Below, piece after piece: positions 6,387 through 15,216 of a stretch of 18,801 nt of DNA. Location of the stretch: the NCBI GenBank assembly GCA_022844585.1, contig JALHLM010000044.1, forward strand, positions 1 through 18,801, read 5' to 3'. The number at the start of each line of letters is the position of its first letter. The first letter of the stretch is position 1. The position numbers and the translations under genes were made by a program. Origin of the DNA: Pirellulales bacterium (lineage in GTDB: Bacteria > Planctomycetota > Planctomycetia > Pirellulales > JALHLM01). The notes under the pieces were generated by a model that ran no database searches, was not told the origin of the DNA, and saw only the letters and a program-made list of their open reading frames with translations.

Positions 6387-7876
6387 ATCCTCTGCTGGAA
6401 TGCCGGAAGATTCGCAAAGCATTCGCGGGCGTCCGCGTGTTGAAAGACGTCGATCTTCAACTCGCCAGCGGCCAGGTGCTCGGCCTGGTCGGCGAGAATG
6501 GCGCCGGCAAGTCGACGATGATGAACATCCTCGGCGGTGTGCTTCCGGCGGACGACGGCGCGATGCTACTTTCGGGAACGCCCTATGCGCCACGCAACCC
6601 CGCGCAAGCCGCGGCAGCCGGAGTGAGGATCGTCCATCAGGAACTGAATCTCTTCCCGAATCTCAGCGTAGCCGAGAATCTTTTCCTCGATCGCATACCG
6701 CGCGCGCCGTGGGGAATCCGCCGCACGACGTTATCAAATCAATCGCGCGAGATATTGCGTCAAGTCAACCTCGATCGCGATCCGTGGACGCCCGTCGCAC
6801 AACTCTCTACCGGCGAACGTCAGTTGGTCGAAATTGCCAAGGCGCTCGGCGCAGGGGCGAAGTTGATCGTCTTCGATGAACCGACGACGTCGCTGACGCA
6901 GCCCGAGGCGGCGCGATTGTTCGCCATCATCGACAATCTGCGTGGCCGAGGTCTGGGAGTGATCTATATCTCGCATCAATTGGACGACGTGTTGCGTTTG
7001 GCCAACGACGTGCTCGTCCTACGCGATGGCGTGCGCCAGGCCTGTGGGCCGGCGCAAGCGTTCACAATTCCGTTGCTGATTCAACAGATGATCGGCCGCG
7101 AACTAGATCATGTCTTTCCGGAACGCCGCGCTGCGATCGGCGAAGAGATAGTCCTGCAACTGCGCAACGTATCACGACGCGGCGTCGTGGATGACGTATC
7201 GCTGGAAGTGCGATCAGGAGAGATTCTCGGGATCGCCGGCATGATGGGCGCGGGTCGCTCCGAACTCGCGCGCCTTGCGTTCGGCTTGGATCCATTGGAC
7301 GCCGGAACGGTGCAGCTCGGCGGCGACATGCTTGCAGTGCCGACGCCCGCGCGCACTGTGAAGAAGGGCGTGGCATTGATCACCGAGGATCGGCGCGACG
7401 ACGGACTGTTGCTGAACGCTTCGGTGGACGACAACATGTTGCTGGCGAGTTGGCGCGACCATGCCTGTGCAGGCTGGCTGCGCCGTCGCGCCGCCAAACG
7501 CGCGGCTGCCGCGATGGCCGATTCACTCAAGATTGGCGGCGCGTTGGATCGCCCCGTCGTCCAACTGAGCGGTGGCAATCAACAGAAGGCAATCTTTGCT
7601 CGCTGGCTGTTGCGCAAACCGCGGTGTTTGATTCTGGACGAACCGACGCGCGGCGTCGACGTTGGAGCGAAAGACGAAATCTATCGCCTCATCCGCCGCC
7701 TGACGGACGCTGGCACGGCGATCCTGTTGATCTCCTCGGAAATCGAGGAGCTGCTCGGCTTGGCGGATCGAGTTGCGGTGATGCGCGCAGGACGAATGGT
7801 CGGCGAATTTGCTCGAGCGGAGTTCGATCGCGAGCGCGTGCTCGCCTGCGCACTGGGGCAGGAGGCGCTCGCATGA
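6383..7876 (+). CDS. Sugar ABC transporter ATP-binding protein (RbsA type, two nucleotide-binding domains)
   Basis: This cytoplasmic ATPase drives sugar import. The 497 residues contain two tandem nucleotide-binding domains, the normal RbsA/MglA arrangement. The first has Walker A GENGAGKST (37-45), Q-loop HQE (85-87), signature LSTGERQ (141-147) and Walker B LIVFDEP. The second has the usual degenerate Walker A GMMGAGRSE, a full signature LSGGNQQK and Walker B CLILDEPTRGVDVG. The degenerate second site is typical of this family and not a defect. The start at 6383 lies in an ATGA overlap with the first permease, and the stop overlaps the second permease in the same way. It probably pairs with both flanking permeases. 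Confidence 0.95.
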   Translation: MNPLLECRKIRKAFAGVRVLKDVDLQLASGQVLGLVGENGAGKSTMMNILGGVLPADDGAMLLSGTPYAPRNPAQAAAAGVRIVHQELNLFPNLSVAENLFLDRIPRAPWGIRRTTLSNQSREILRQVNLDRDPWTPVAQLSTGERQLVEIAKALGAGAKLIVFDEPTTSLTQPEAARLFAIIDNLRGRGLGVIYISHQLDDVLRLANDVLVLRDGVRQACGPAQAFTIPLLIQQMIGRELDHVFPERRAAIGEEIVLQLRNVSRRGVVDDVSLEVRSGEILGIAGMMGAGRSELARLAFGLDPLDAGTVQLGGDMLAVPTPARTVKKGVALITEDRRDDGLLLNASVDDNMLLASWRDHACAGWLRRRAAKRAAAAMADSLKIGGALDRPVVQLSGGNQQKAIFARWLLRKPRCLILDEPTRGVDVGAKDEIYRLIRRLTDAGTAILLISSEIEELLGLADRVAVMRAGRMVGEFARAEFDRERVLACALGQEALA

Positions 7877-8844
7877 CGCGGTTTCTTGTCAACCATTCGC
7901 CCGCGCTCTTATTGGTCGCCGTATTGATCGGTTTCTCCATCGGTTCGCCCCGCTTTCTGACTCCGCAGAATGCCGTGAACCTGCTCACGCAAGGCGCGTC
8001 GGCGACGATACTGGCGGCAGGGATGACTTGGGTGCTGGTGACTTCGGGAGTGGATCTGTCGGCGGGCTCGCTGATGTTTCTGGTCGCCGCGGCGTGCGGG
8101 AAAATGCTGCAAAGTGATGTCGAGCCGCTTATGGCGGCGGTCGCGGCAGCGGCAATTGGCCCGCTCTGCGGTGTCGCGCATGGCATGCTGATCGCTTATG
8201 CCGGGGCGTCGCCATTTATTGTGACGCTCGCCTCGCTGTTTCTGTTGCGCGGGGCAGGTCTTTGGTTCAGTCGCACGCGGGCGATGAACTTGCCGGAAGC
8301 ATTCTCGCGCTGGGGAGCGGAAAAACTGCTCGGCGTCCCGCTGCCCGTATGGGTCGCGGGCGTAGTGGTCCTAGTGTTGTATTGGTTGCAGACGCACACG
8401 GCATTTGGCAGGCAGTGTTACGCCGTGGGCTACGATCCCGCGGCGGCGCGCAAGGCGGGCGTGCATGTCCGTGCCGCGTTAATGAAGACTTATGCACTGA
8501 GCGGCGCCTGCGCGGCGATTGCGGCGTTGACTGCGCTAACCCAATTGGGCGCGGTCTCGCCCACCTTCGGCAAAGACCGTGAGTTCGACGCCATCGCCGC
8601 CGCGGTGTTGGGCGGAGCGAGCTTGTTTGGCGGGCGCGGCAACGTCTTTCCCGGCGCGGTGATCGGCGCGATGACCGTGGCCTCGGTTTTCAACGGACTC
8701 AACGTGATGAACGCCAATCCGTACGTCTATCCGCTGATCACCGCCGCCGTCGTGTTCCTCGCCATGCTGTTCGATGGCTTGCGCCGCCGCCAACTTGTGC
8801 AATCGGCGCGGACGATGCGATGGAATGTGGAGGGCGCACGATGA
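7873..8844 (+). CDS. Sugar ABC transporter permease (RbsC family), second of two
   Basis: This is the second channel subunit, 323 residues, of the same BPD_transp_2 family as the first but clearly divergent from it. It shows LAAGMTWVLVTSGVDLSAGS near residues 50-70, then VGYDPAAARKAGVHVRAALM and the loop DAIAAAVLGGASLFGGRGNVFPG. Multiple transmembrane segments are evident. The ATG at 7873 overlaps the ATPase stop, and the next gene begins at ATGA 8841-8844. Two unlike permeases with one duplicated ATPase suggest one copy of each in the complex, as in several pentose importers. Confidence 0.92.
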   Translation: MTRFLVNHSPALLLVAVLIGFSIGSPRFLTPQNAVNLLTQGASATILAAGMTWVLVTSGVDLSAGSLMFLVAAACGKMLQSDVEPLMAAVAAAAIGPLCGVAHGMLIAYAGASPFIVTLASLFLLRGAGLWFSRTRAMNLPEAFSRWGAEKLLGVPLPVWVAGVVVLVLYWLQTHTAFGRQCYAVGYDPAAARKAGVHVRAALMKTYALSGACAAIAALTALTQLGAVSPTFGKDREFDAIAAAVLGGASLFGGRGNVFPGAVIGAMTVASVFNGLNVMNANPYVYPLITAAVVFLAMLFDGLRRRQLVQSARTMRWNVEGAR

Positions 8845-10709
8845 GTGAGCCGATTCCACTCCGCGCCGGTGCGTTGGCGATGTGCTTTGATCCCAGCGAA
8901 GGACAACTGCGCTGGCTGCGCTACGGCCAGCGCGAAGTGCTGCGCGGCATCTACGGCGCGGTCCGCGACCGTGACTGGGGCACCGCTTCGCCGCGCATTG
9001 AGGAGTTGGTTATCGACCGGCGCGACGATGCATTCGAAGTCCGTTTTCTCGCAGTCTGCCAACGCGACGACATCGATTTCCGTTGGCGCGGCACGATCAC
9101 AGGATCTCCCGACTCGGAGGTCCGCTACCATTTCGAAGGCGAAGCGCACTCGAGTTTCGAGCGCAATCGCATTGGCGTGTGCGTACTGCATCCGATACGG
9201 GAATGCGCCGGCCAGCCATGTCGCATCACGCATCCGGACGGTTCGGAGGAGATGTCGACGTTTCCGGACTTAATTGCCGCAATTCAACCTTTTCTCCAAG
9301 TGGCCGTGATGCGTCATAACGTGGCGCCGGGCGTCGATGTGGAGGTGCGCTTTCACGGCGAAGTGTTCGAAACCGAGGACCAGCGCAACTGGACCGATGC
9401 GTCGTTCAAAACCTACGGCACGCCACTGGAACTGCCGTTGCCGGTGCGCGTGGAAAGAGGCGGCAAAGTTATTCAGGAAGTCGTCGTGCGGCTGCTCGGA
9501 GCGGCCTCGCGTGTCGAAAGCACGCCGCCCGACGATCATGTGTTGACAACTGGCGCTGCGCTCACGCTGCCGCGACTCGGTTTTTCGCATGGCGGCGCGC
9601 GGTCGCGACTTGACGATGTTGCGACAAGTCGACTGGCAACGTTGCGCCCGGCGCACTTGCGTGTGGAATTGCACATTGACGGCGCAGAGGTGCTCGACGA
9701 CTTTAACGCTGCTGCGGACGACGCGGCCAGGCTCGGAGCTGACTTGCACGTCGCATTGATTCTCGACGGCAAACCCGACCCGCGCGTGGACCGCATCTTC
9801 GAGGTGGCCGATCGTTTGCCGACACCTGTTGCGGAATGGCTCGTGCTGCCGCGCGGTGAGCAGGCGACGCCAGTCGATTGGATGCGACGCGTGCGTGGGC
9901 AGGTGGCGACGTTCGACGCATCGGCGCGCGTCGGCGGCGGGACCAACGCCCATTTTGCGGAAGTAAACCGCGAACGACTGACGCCTGATGTCGCGGATGT
10001 GCTGACTTACTCTGTGAATCCGCAGGTGCACGCCTTTGACGACGTAACGCTCGTGGAAAACCTTGCGGGCCAAAGTGAAGCCGTGCGTTCGGCCAAAGCG
10101 TTTGCCGGCGATGCGGCAGTTCATGTTGGTCCCATCACGCTCCGCTCGCGTGCGGCGCACGCAAGTGTTGCCGCTTCGCTTACAGAGTTGCCGCCCGACG
10201 CCGATCCACGGCAAGCGAGCGCCTTCCTGGCCGCCTGGACCTTAGGGAGCATTGTTGCCCTCGCGCGTGAAGGCGCGGACGCCGCGACGTACTTCGAACT
10301 CACCGGTTGTCGAGGGTTGCTCGGCGATGCGGCGCAACGCGATTTGCCTGCGCCGTTCGGGCCGTTCGCCGCTACCGTCTATCCTGTTTTTCACCTGTTC
10401 GCGGATCTCGCCGAACTTGTGGCGCACACGTCGCGGGAACTCGTCGCCGCCACGCCGGACATTTTGACAGGACTCATCACAGACGATGGCGAGGCAGTGA
10501 TTGCCTTGCTGGCGAATGTGTCGAGTCAACCGCTGGATTGCGAGTTGCCGTTCGTGGCGTCAAAAATTCGCATGCTCGACGCAAACAGCGCTTCGGAGGC
10601 CGCATTGTCTTCAGATGCGTTTCGCGCGACGTGGCAGTCGTCATCTTCGCGACGGATCGCATTGTCGCCGCATTCGTACGTGCGCGTGGAGGGACGTCGC
10701 GATGCGTGA
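8841..10709 (+). CDS. apnL: D-apionolactonase (ApnL family)
   Basis: The predicted role is hydrolysis of D-apionolactone to D-apionate, the second cytoplasmic step of apiose catabolism. The 622-residue length and the absence of a common hydrolase fold signature agree with the ApnL family. A strongly conserved-looking patch lies at residues 177-195 (ETEDQRNWTDASFKTYGTP). The N-terminal 200 residues look mostly beta. The middle contains segments resembling barrel strands and loops (LGADLHVALIL, VGGGTNAHFAEVN, LTYSVNPQVHAFDD). No signal peptide is present. It begins in an ATGA overlap with the second permease and ends 8 nt inside the apsD start (ATGCGTGA). Position between transporter and ApsD supports the call. 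The assignment rests on memory of the family and on context, not on a defined catalytic motif. Confidence 0.8.
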   Translation: MSEPIPLRAGALAMCFDPSEGQLRWLRYGQREVLRGIYGAVRDRDWGTASPRIEELVIDRRDDAFEVRFLAVCQRDDIDFRWRGTITGSPDSEVRYHFEGEAHSSFERNRIGVCVLHPIRECAGQPCRITHPDGSEEMSTFPDLIAAIQPFLQVAVMRHNVAPGVDVEVRFHGEVFETEDQRNWTDASFKTYGTPLELPLPVRVERGGKVIQEVVVRLLGAASRVESTPPDDHVLTTGAALTLPRLGFSHGGARSRLDDVATSRLATLRPAHLRVELHIDGAEVLDDFNAAADDAARLGADLHVALILDGKPDPRVDRIFEVADRLPTPVAEWLVLPRGEQATPVDWMRRVRGQVATFDASARVGGGTNAHFAEVNRERLTPDVADVLTYSVNPQVHAFDDVTLVENLAGQSEAVRSAKAFAGDAAVHVGPITLRSRAAHASVAASLTELPPDADPRQASAFLAAWTLGSIVALAREGADAATYFELTGCRGLLGDAAQRDLPAPFGPFAATVYPVFHLFADLAELVAHTSRELVAATPDILTGLITDDGEAVIALLANVSSQPLDCELPFVASKIRMLDANSASEAALSSDAFRATWQSSSSRRIALSPHSYVRVEGRRDA

Positions 10710-11721
10710 ATTGCGATTCGCCGTCCTGGGCGCAGGGTTTTGGTCCGGCTGTCAACTCGCCGCCTGGGGAGAGTTGCCCGGCGCGCGTTGCGTGGCGATC
10801 TACAATCGCACGCGCTCCAAGGCCGAGACATTGGCCGCGCGATTCGGCGTGCCCACCGTCTACGACGACGCGGAGCAGATGTTAAGCGAGGAAACGCTCG
10901 ATTTCGTCGACATCATCACAGACGGCGATTCTCACGCTCCGCTCGTTCAACTTGCGGCGCGGTATGCCTTGCCAGTGATTTGTCAGAAGCCGCTCGCGCC
11001 GTCGCTGCCATTGGCCGAATCCATGCTGCTCGCCTGCCGCGAGGCTGGCGTGCCGCTCTTGGTGCATGAGAACTGGCGTTGGCAGGCGCCGTTTCGCGCG
11101 CTGCGAGACGTGCTGGCATCCGGCGCGATCGGACGCGTGTTTCGCGCGCAGATCACGTATGCCAACAGCTTCCCGGTGTTCGACAACCAACCGTTCTTGA
11201 AAGAGCTTGAGCAATTCATCCTCACCGACATTGGAACGCACATCCTCGACACCGCGCGATTCCTGTTTGGCGAGCCGACCGCGGTCGATTGCCGTACCAC
11301 GCGGGTGCGCGAAGACATTCGCGGCGAGGACGTGGCGACGGTGATGTTGACGCTGGACGACTTCACCGTCGTGTGCAACATGAGTTACGCGAGCCGCGTC
11401 GAACACGATCGCTTCCCGGAGACATTTGCGTTCGTGGAAGGCTCGCGAGGGAGCGCGGAGATCGCGCCCGACTACTGGCTGCGCGTCACTACAGAAGCCG
11501 GAACGCAATCGCGCCGCGTCGCTCCACATCACTACGTCTGGGCGGACCCAGCGTACGACCTGGTCCATGCGAGCATCGTCCCGTGCCAGGCCAATCTGTT
11601 GGCAGCGTTGCGCGGCGAGGAGCAGGCCGAAACGACCGGCGCAGACAACCTTCGCACGCTGCGCTTAGTACATGCTGCCTACGAATCCGCCCGCACGAGA
11701 CAAACCATTTCGCTGACTTGA
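10702..11721 (+). CDS. apsD: D-apiose dehydrogenase (ApsD), Gfo/Idh/MocA family
   Basis: The predicted role is NAD(P)-dependent oxidation of D-apiose to D-apionolactone, the first cytoplasmic step. The 339 residues contain a Rossmann domain (VLGAGFWSG, residues 8-16; acidic or basic selectivity region AIYNRTRSKAE), the family lysine in QKP (Lys96) and the catalytic-type DIGTH (Asp176, His180) in the alpha/beta C-terminal domain. The open frame extends far upstream in apnL, but the ATG at 10702 gives a start directly before the Rossmann strand and an 8-nt overlap with apnL. The next gene follows after only 6 nt. Many Gfo/Idh/MocA proteins share this fold, so apiose specificity comes from its position next to ApnL, the RuBisCO-like protein, OiaK and ApnO. 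Confidence 0.85.
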   Translation: MRELRFAVLGAGFWSGCQLAAWGELPGARCVAIYNRTRSKAETLAARFGVPTVYDDAEQMLSEETLDFVDIITDGDSHAPLVQLAARYALPVICQKPLAPSLPLAESMLLACREAGVPLLVHENWRWQAPFRALRDVLASGAIGRVFRAQITYANSFPVFDNQPFLKELEQFILTDIGTHILDTARFLFGEPTAVDCRTTRVREDIRGEDVATVMLTLDDFTVVCNMSYASRVEHDRFPETFAFVEGSRGSAEIAPDYWLRVTTEAGTQSRRVAPHHYVWADPAYDLVHASIVPCQANLLAALRGEEQAETTGADNLRTLRLVHAAYESARTRQTISLT

Positions 11722-11727
11722 AGCATC

Positions 11728-12987
11728 ATGCCAGACACCGTTCGCGCAAAATACTGGATCGAAACGGCCTTTCCACTGGAGCAGGCGGCGGCGGCGCTGG
11801 CGGGCGAGCAATCTTGCGGGACGTTCGTGCGCGTGCCGGGCGAGACCGACGCCTTGCGCGCACGCCATCAGGCGCAAGTCGTTCGCCTGACCGAACTCGA
11901 CGCCGTCGACGCGCCGAGCTTGCCGGGCGCCGGTCGGCCCAAAGGCGCGGCGCACTATCGCCGCGCCGAGTTGGAAATCGCGTTTCCCTTCGACAACATT
12001 GGGGTGAATCTACCGACATTGCTGGCGACGGTCGCGGGGAATCTGTTCGAACTGCGCGAGTTCTCCGGGCTGCGATTGCTCGACTTGGAACTGCCAGACG
12101 CGTATGCAGCCTGCCCCGGTCCGCAATTCGGCATCGCGGGAACGAGGCGCTTGGCCGGAGTGTTCGAGCGCCCGTTGATTGGCACGATTGTGAAGCCCAG
12201 CGTCGGGCTGTCGCCCGAACAGACGGCGGCTCTCGTCCGCGAGTTAGGCGAGGCGGGCATCGATTTCATCAAAGACGACGAGTTGCTGGCGAATCCTCCG
12301 CACTCGCCGCTCTCGGAACGCGTGCCGGCCGTGATGCGCGAGATTCGCGCGCTCGCCGACCGCGCCGGCAAGCAGGTGATCTTTGCATTCAATGTCTCCG
12401 ACGAGCCGGAGGCGATGCTCCGGCATCATGATCTCGTCGCCGAACACCAGGGGACGTGCGTGATGGTCAGCCTGCATCACGTGGGACTGGCCGGTGTCAT
12501 GCAACTGCGCAGACATTCGCAATTGCCCATCCACGGGCATCGCAACGGTTGGGGGATTTATTCGCGCAGTCCGGCGATCGGAATTGAATACGCGGCGATG
12601 CAAAAGATCTGGCGACTGGCCGGCATCGATCATTTGCACGTGAACGGATTGCAGAACAAATTCTGCGAGTCGGACGATTCGGTCGTGCGCTCAATCGAAG
12701 CCTGCTTGAAGCCGATGTTCGGCGACGATCGCGCGCTGCCCGTCGTATCGTCCGGGCAATGGGGCGGGCAAGCGCCGGAAACGTTTCGACGCACGCAAAC
12801 AGTTGATCTGATGTACCTCGCTGGCGGCGGCATGATGGCGCACCCTGGCGGACCTGCGGCCGGTTGCCGGGCGCTGCAGCAGGCCTGGGAAGCAGCCGTG
12901 TCGGGGATCGCGCTGGACGAGTATGCGCGCACGCATGGTGAGTTGCGGCAGTCGCTGGAAAAGTTCGCGCCGAGGTCCGCCCCATGA
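11728..12987 (+). CDS. RuBisCO-like protein, probable 3-oxo-isoapionate-4-phosphate transcarboxylase/hydrolase or decarboxylase (OiaT/OiaX type)
   Basis: This is a form IV RuBisCO-like protein of 419 residues with the N-terminal domain and barrel of RuBisCO large subunits. Nearly all catalytic positions can be aligned by eye: Glu27 and Thr32 in EQSCGT (E60/T65 in plant numbering), Asn105 in GNLF (N123), Lys156 in GTIVKPSVG (K175), Lys182-Asp184-Glu185 in IKDDE (carbamate Lys201, D203, E204), His271-Arg272 (H294/R295), His304 (H327), Lys311 (K334), Ser341 (S379) and the phosphate loop AGGGMMAHPGG. RuBisCO's Trp66 is Phe33. In apiose operons such proteins either cleave 3-oxo-isoapionate 4-phosphate to 3-phosphoglycerate and glycolate (OiaT) or decarboxylate it to L-erythrulose 1-phosphate (OiaX). 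The lack of erythrulose-phosphate isomerases here mildly favours OiaT. CO2-fixing RuBisCO is unlikely given the context. Confidence 0.85.
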   Translation: MPDTVRAKYWIETAFPLEQAAAALAGEQSCGTFVRVPGETDALRARHQAQVVRLTELDAVDAPSLPGAGRPKGAAHYRRAELEIAFPFDNIGVNLPTLLATVAGNLFELREFSGLRLLDLELPDAYAACPGPQFGIAGTRRLAGVFERPLIGTIVKPSVGLSPEQTAALVRELGEAGIDFIKDDELLANPPHSPLSERVPAVMREIRALADRAGKQVIFAFNVSDEPEAMLRHHDLVAEHQGTCVMVSLHHVGLAGVMQLRRHSQLPIHGHRNGWGIYSRSPAIGIEYAAMQKIWRLAGIDHLHVNGLQNKFCESDDSVVRSIEACLKPMFGDDRALPVVSSGQWGGQAPETFRRTQTVDLMYLAGGGMMAHPGGPAAGCRALQQAWEAAVSGIALDEYARTHGELRQSLEKFAPRSAP

Positions 12988-14318
12988 GCGAGATCTGGCT
13001 CGGCTACTACGGCGACGACTTTAGCGGCAGCGCCGATGTGATGGAAGTGCTCGCGCAAGCTGGCGTGCCGACCGTGTTATTTCTTGCGCCGCCGACCGAA
13101 GCACAACTCGCTCGCTTTCCCGACGTCAGGGCAATCGGCATCGCCGGCATCGCTCGATCGCTTCGCACCGCGGCAATGGAGGCGGAGCTGCGCCCGGCAT
13201 TCGAGTCGTTGCGCCGTCTGGCGCCGTTGGTGCACTACAAGATCTGCTCGACATTTGATTCATCGCCAGAGATTGGCAGTATCGGTCGCGCGATCGATAT
13301 CGGCCGCGTAGTGCTCGGGACGCGCGTCGTGCCGGTCGTTGTGGGCGCGCCGGCGTTGGGGCGCTACTGCGTGTTCGGCAATCTCTTCGCGCGTTCCGGC
13401 GGCGGCAGCCCGATTTACCGGCTCGATCGGCATCCCACGATGGCGGCGCATCCGGTGACGCCGATGGACGAGGCCGACCTGACACAACATCTCGCGCGCC
13501 AGACGTCCGCCGAGATCGCGCTTCTGAACGCCCTCGTTTTGGATCACGCGGCCACCGTGCGCTTCAACGACCTGGTCGCCGCGGGCGCCGAGATTATCAT
13601 GATTGACACGCTTTATGAACGGCACATGCCGATCATCGGCGAACTGATCGCGAGTCTGGCGGAGCGCGATCTGACGCGCTTCGTCGTCGGCTCGTCCGGA
13701 GTTGAATACGCACTCACAGCGCGCTGGCGCGCCATCGGAGTGTTGCCGGCATTGCGCGCCGTGTGTCCTGCGAAAGCAGCATCGCCCGTCGTTGTCGTGT
13801 CCGGAAGTTGTTCCCCGGTGACCGCGGCGCAAATTCGCGCCGCGGCGGAGTCGGGCTTCCGTTGCGTCGCCTTGCAGCCCGAGGAATGGCTCGAAGGCAA
13901 CCTTGCCGGCGCGACCGAGCAAACGTTGAAAGCGTTGAAGGCCGGCGAAAGCGTGATCGTGCATGCGGCGACAGGTCCCGATGATCCGCGGATCGCCGAG
14001 GCGAACGAGAAACTCACGAGGTCAGGTCGCTGCGCGGAACGCAATGCACTGCTCGGCGACGTGTTGGCGCGCCTCTTGAGTGCCGCCATCAACGCCGGTG
14101 TGCGGCGCTGCGCCGTGGCGGGGGGCGATACCTCAGGGCACGTCGCGCGGACTCTGGGCATTGAATCGCTGGAGTTTATCGCGCCGCTCGCGCCCGGCTC
14201 GCCGCTGTGCCGAGCGCGGTTTCACGACACAACGAAGCCAGACTTGGAAATCTGTTTCAAGGGAGGACAAGTCGGGCGTCCCGACTTCTTCCAGAAGCTC
14301 GCGCGCGGCACGGCCTGA
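12984..14318 (+). CDS. oiaK: 3-oxo-isoapionate kinase (OiaK), DUF1537 four-carbon acid sugar kinase family
   Basis: The predicted role is ATP-dependent phosphorylation of 3-oxo-isoapionate to its 4-phosphate, the substrate of the RuBisCO-like enzyme. The 444 residues show both DUF1537 halves. The N-terminal substrate domain has GDDFSGSADVMEVL (10-23), HYKICSTFDSSPEIGSIG (84-101), and PTMAAHPVTPMDEADL (151-166). The C-terminal nucleotide domain has VVVSGSCSPVTAAQI (270-284), AVAGGDTSGHVAR (377-389), PLAPGSPLCR (401-410) and FKGGQVGRPDFF (425-436). DUF1537 also includes threonate, erythronate and tartronate kinases (OtnK, DtnK), so the substrate is decided by context: adjacent RuBisCO-like protein, ApnO, ApsD and ApnL. 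The ATG at 12984 overlaps the preceding stop in ATGA. Confidence 0.87.
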   Translation: MSEIWLGYYGDDFSGSADVMEVLAQAGVPTVLFLAPPTEAQLARFPDVRAIGIAGIARSLRTAAMEAELRPAFESLRRLAPLVHYKICSTFDSSPEIGSIGRAIDIGRVVLGTRVVPVVVGAPALGRYCVFGNLFARSGGGSPIYRLDRHPTMAAHPVTPMDEADLTQHLARQTSAEIALLNALVLDHAATVRFNDLVAAGAEIIMIDTLYERHMPIIGELIASLAERDLTRFVVGSSGVEYALTARWRAIGVLPALRAVCPAKAASPVVVVSGSCSPVTAAQIRAAAESGFRCVALQPEEWLEGNLAGATEQTLKALKAGESVIVHAATGPDDPRIAEANEKLTRSGRCAERNALLGDVLARLLSAAINAGVRRCAVAGGDTSGHVARTLGIESLEFIAPLAPGSPLCRARFHDTTKPDLEICFKGGQVGRPDFFQKLARGTA

Positions 14319-14327
14319 GCAACACGA

Positions 14328-14334
14328 GAGGAGC
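14328..14334 (+). promoter_or_regulatory. Strong ribosome-binding site of apnO
   Basis: AGAGGAG lies in the 23-nt gap after oiaK, 7-8 nt before the ATG at 14342. It fixes the apnO start and marks independent ribosome loading here, unlike the overlapping junctions elsewhere in the operon. Confidence 0.7.
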
Positions 14335-14341
14335 CTTTCGG

Positions 14342-15178
14342 ATGGTGACCATCGCAATCTTCGGCGCCGGCGGCAACATGGGGACGCGCGCAAGCCAGGC
14401 GCTCGTGGGCGACCCCGAATACCGCGTCCTGCACGTGGAGCCGGGCCCGACCGGTCGCAAGCGGCTCGACGATCGCGGCATCACTCCCGTGGCACGCGAG
14501 GAGGCGATCGCGGCCGCCGATACCGTGCTGCTCGCGGTGCCGGACCATTTGATCACCGGCATCGCCGCCGAACTGGTGCCGACATTGCGTCCCGGCACGT
14601 TGGTGATCTGCCTCGATCCGGCCGCGCCGTATCACGGCCGTTTGCCGGCGCGTGTCGACATCGCCTACTTCGTCACGCACCCAGGGCACCCGCCGATCTT
14701 CAGCGACGAAGCGACGCTCGAAGCGCGGCGCGATTACTTCGGCAGCGGGCTCGCGAAGCAAGCGATCGTCTCGGCGCTGATGCAAGGAACGGAGGCCGAT
14801 TACGCGAAGGGCGAAGCAATCTCGTGCAAATTGTTCGGTCCAATCTTGCGATCGCATCGCTTGACGGTTGAACAAATGGCGCTGCTTGAACCGGCGCTCG
14901 CGGAAACTTTGGCGGCGACTTGCCTGACCATCATTCGCGAAGGCCTCGACGAAGTCGTGCGGCGTGGCGTTCCACAAGAAGCGGCGCGCGATTTTCTGTT
15001 GGGCCATCTGAACATCGAACTGGCAATCGTCTTCAACGAAACCGGTTGGAAGTTCTCGCAGGGTTGCCAGCGCGCCATCGACGAGGCGAAGCCCATGCTC
15101 TTTCGACCGGACTGGAAAAAAGTCTTCGATCCGGACCAACTCAAAGCCAGCGTCGCGCGCATCGCCGGCGACGCATGA
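14342..15178 (+). CDS. apnO: D-apionate oxidoisomerase (ApnO)
   Basis: The predicted role is NAD-dependent oxidation with rearrangement of D-apionate to 3-oxo-isoapionate, the step before OiaK. The 278 residues begin with a Rossmann strand and loop IAIFGAGGNMGTRA (4-17). Further landmarks are DTVLLAVPDHLI, the segment YFVTHPGHPPIFSDE (a substrate-binding type His-Pro-Gly-His), MQGTEADYAKGE and an all-helical C-terminal part with GHLNIELAIVFNE. This is the phosphogluconate/hydroxyacid-dehydrogenase-like family to which ApnO belongs. The ATG at 14342 is chosen over an upstream extension because AGAGGAG lies 8 nt before it and the first strand starts at residue 3. It is the only junction inside the enzyme block with a real gap (23 nt) and a strong ribosome-binding site. 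Its stop overlaps a possible start of the GH140 gene. Confidence 0.85.
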   Translation: MVTIAIFGAGGNMGTRASQALVGDPEYRVLHVEPGPTGRKRLDDRGITPVAREEAIAAADTVLLAVPDHLITGIAAELVPTLRPGTLVICLDPAAPYHGRLPARVDIAYFVTHPGHPPIFSDEATLEARRDYFGSGLAKQAIVSALMQGTEADYAKGEAISCKLFGPILRSHRLTVEQMALLEPALAETLAATCLTIIREGLDEVVRRGVPQEAARDFLLGHLNIELAIVFNETGWKFSQGCQRAIDEAKPMLFRPDWKKVFDPDQLKASVARIAGDA

Positions 15179-15216
15179 ATCTCTACTCACTCGCGCCACA
15201 CCCCGGAGATGTACTC

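Noticed and set aside
9270..10214. Long minus-strand open frame opposite apnL
   Set aside because: Composition is rich in Arg, His and Gln with no domain, as expected for an antisense shadow. The sense gene fits the operon.
11728..12987. Genuine CO2-fixing RuBisCO large subunit
   Set aside because: The sequence has a RuBisCO-like active site but sits in a sugar-acid operon. No small subunit or phosphoribulokinase is nearby, and the overall sequence is of form IV type.
14920..15174. Upstream N-terminal extension of the apiosidase reading frame inside apnO
   Set aside because: It overlaps a well-supported gene in another frame and would bury the signal peptide 100 residues into the protein.
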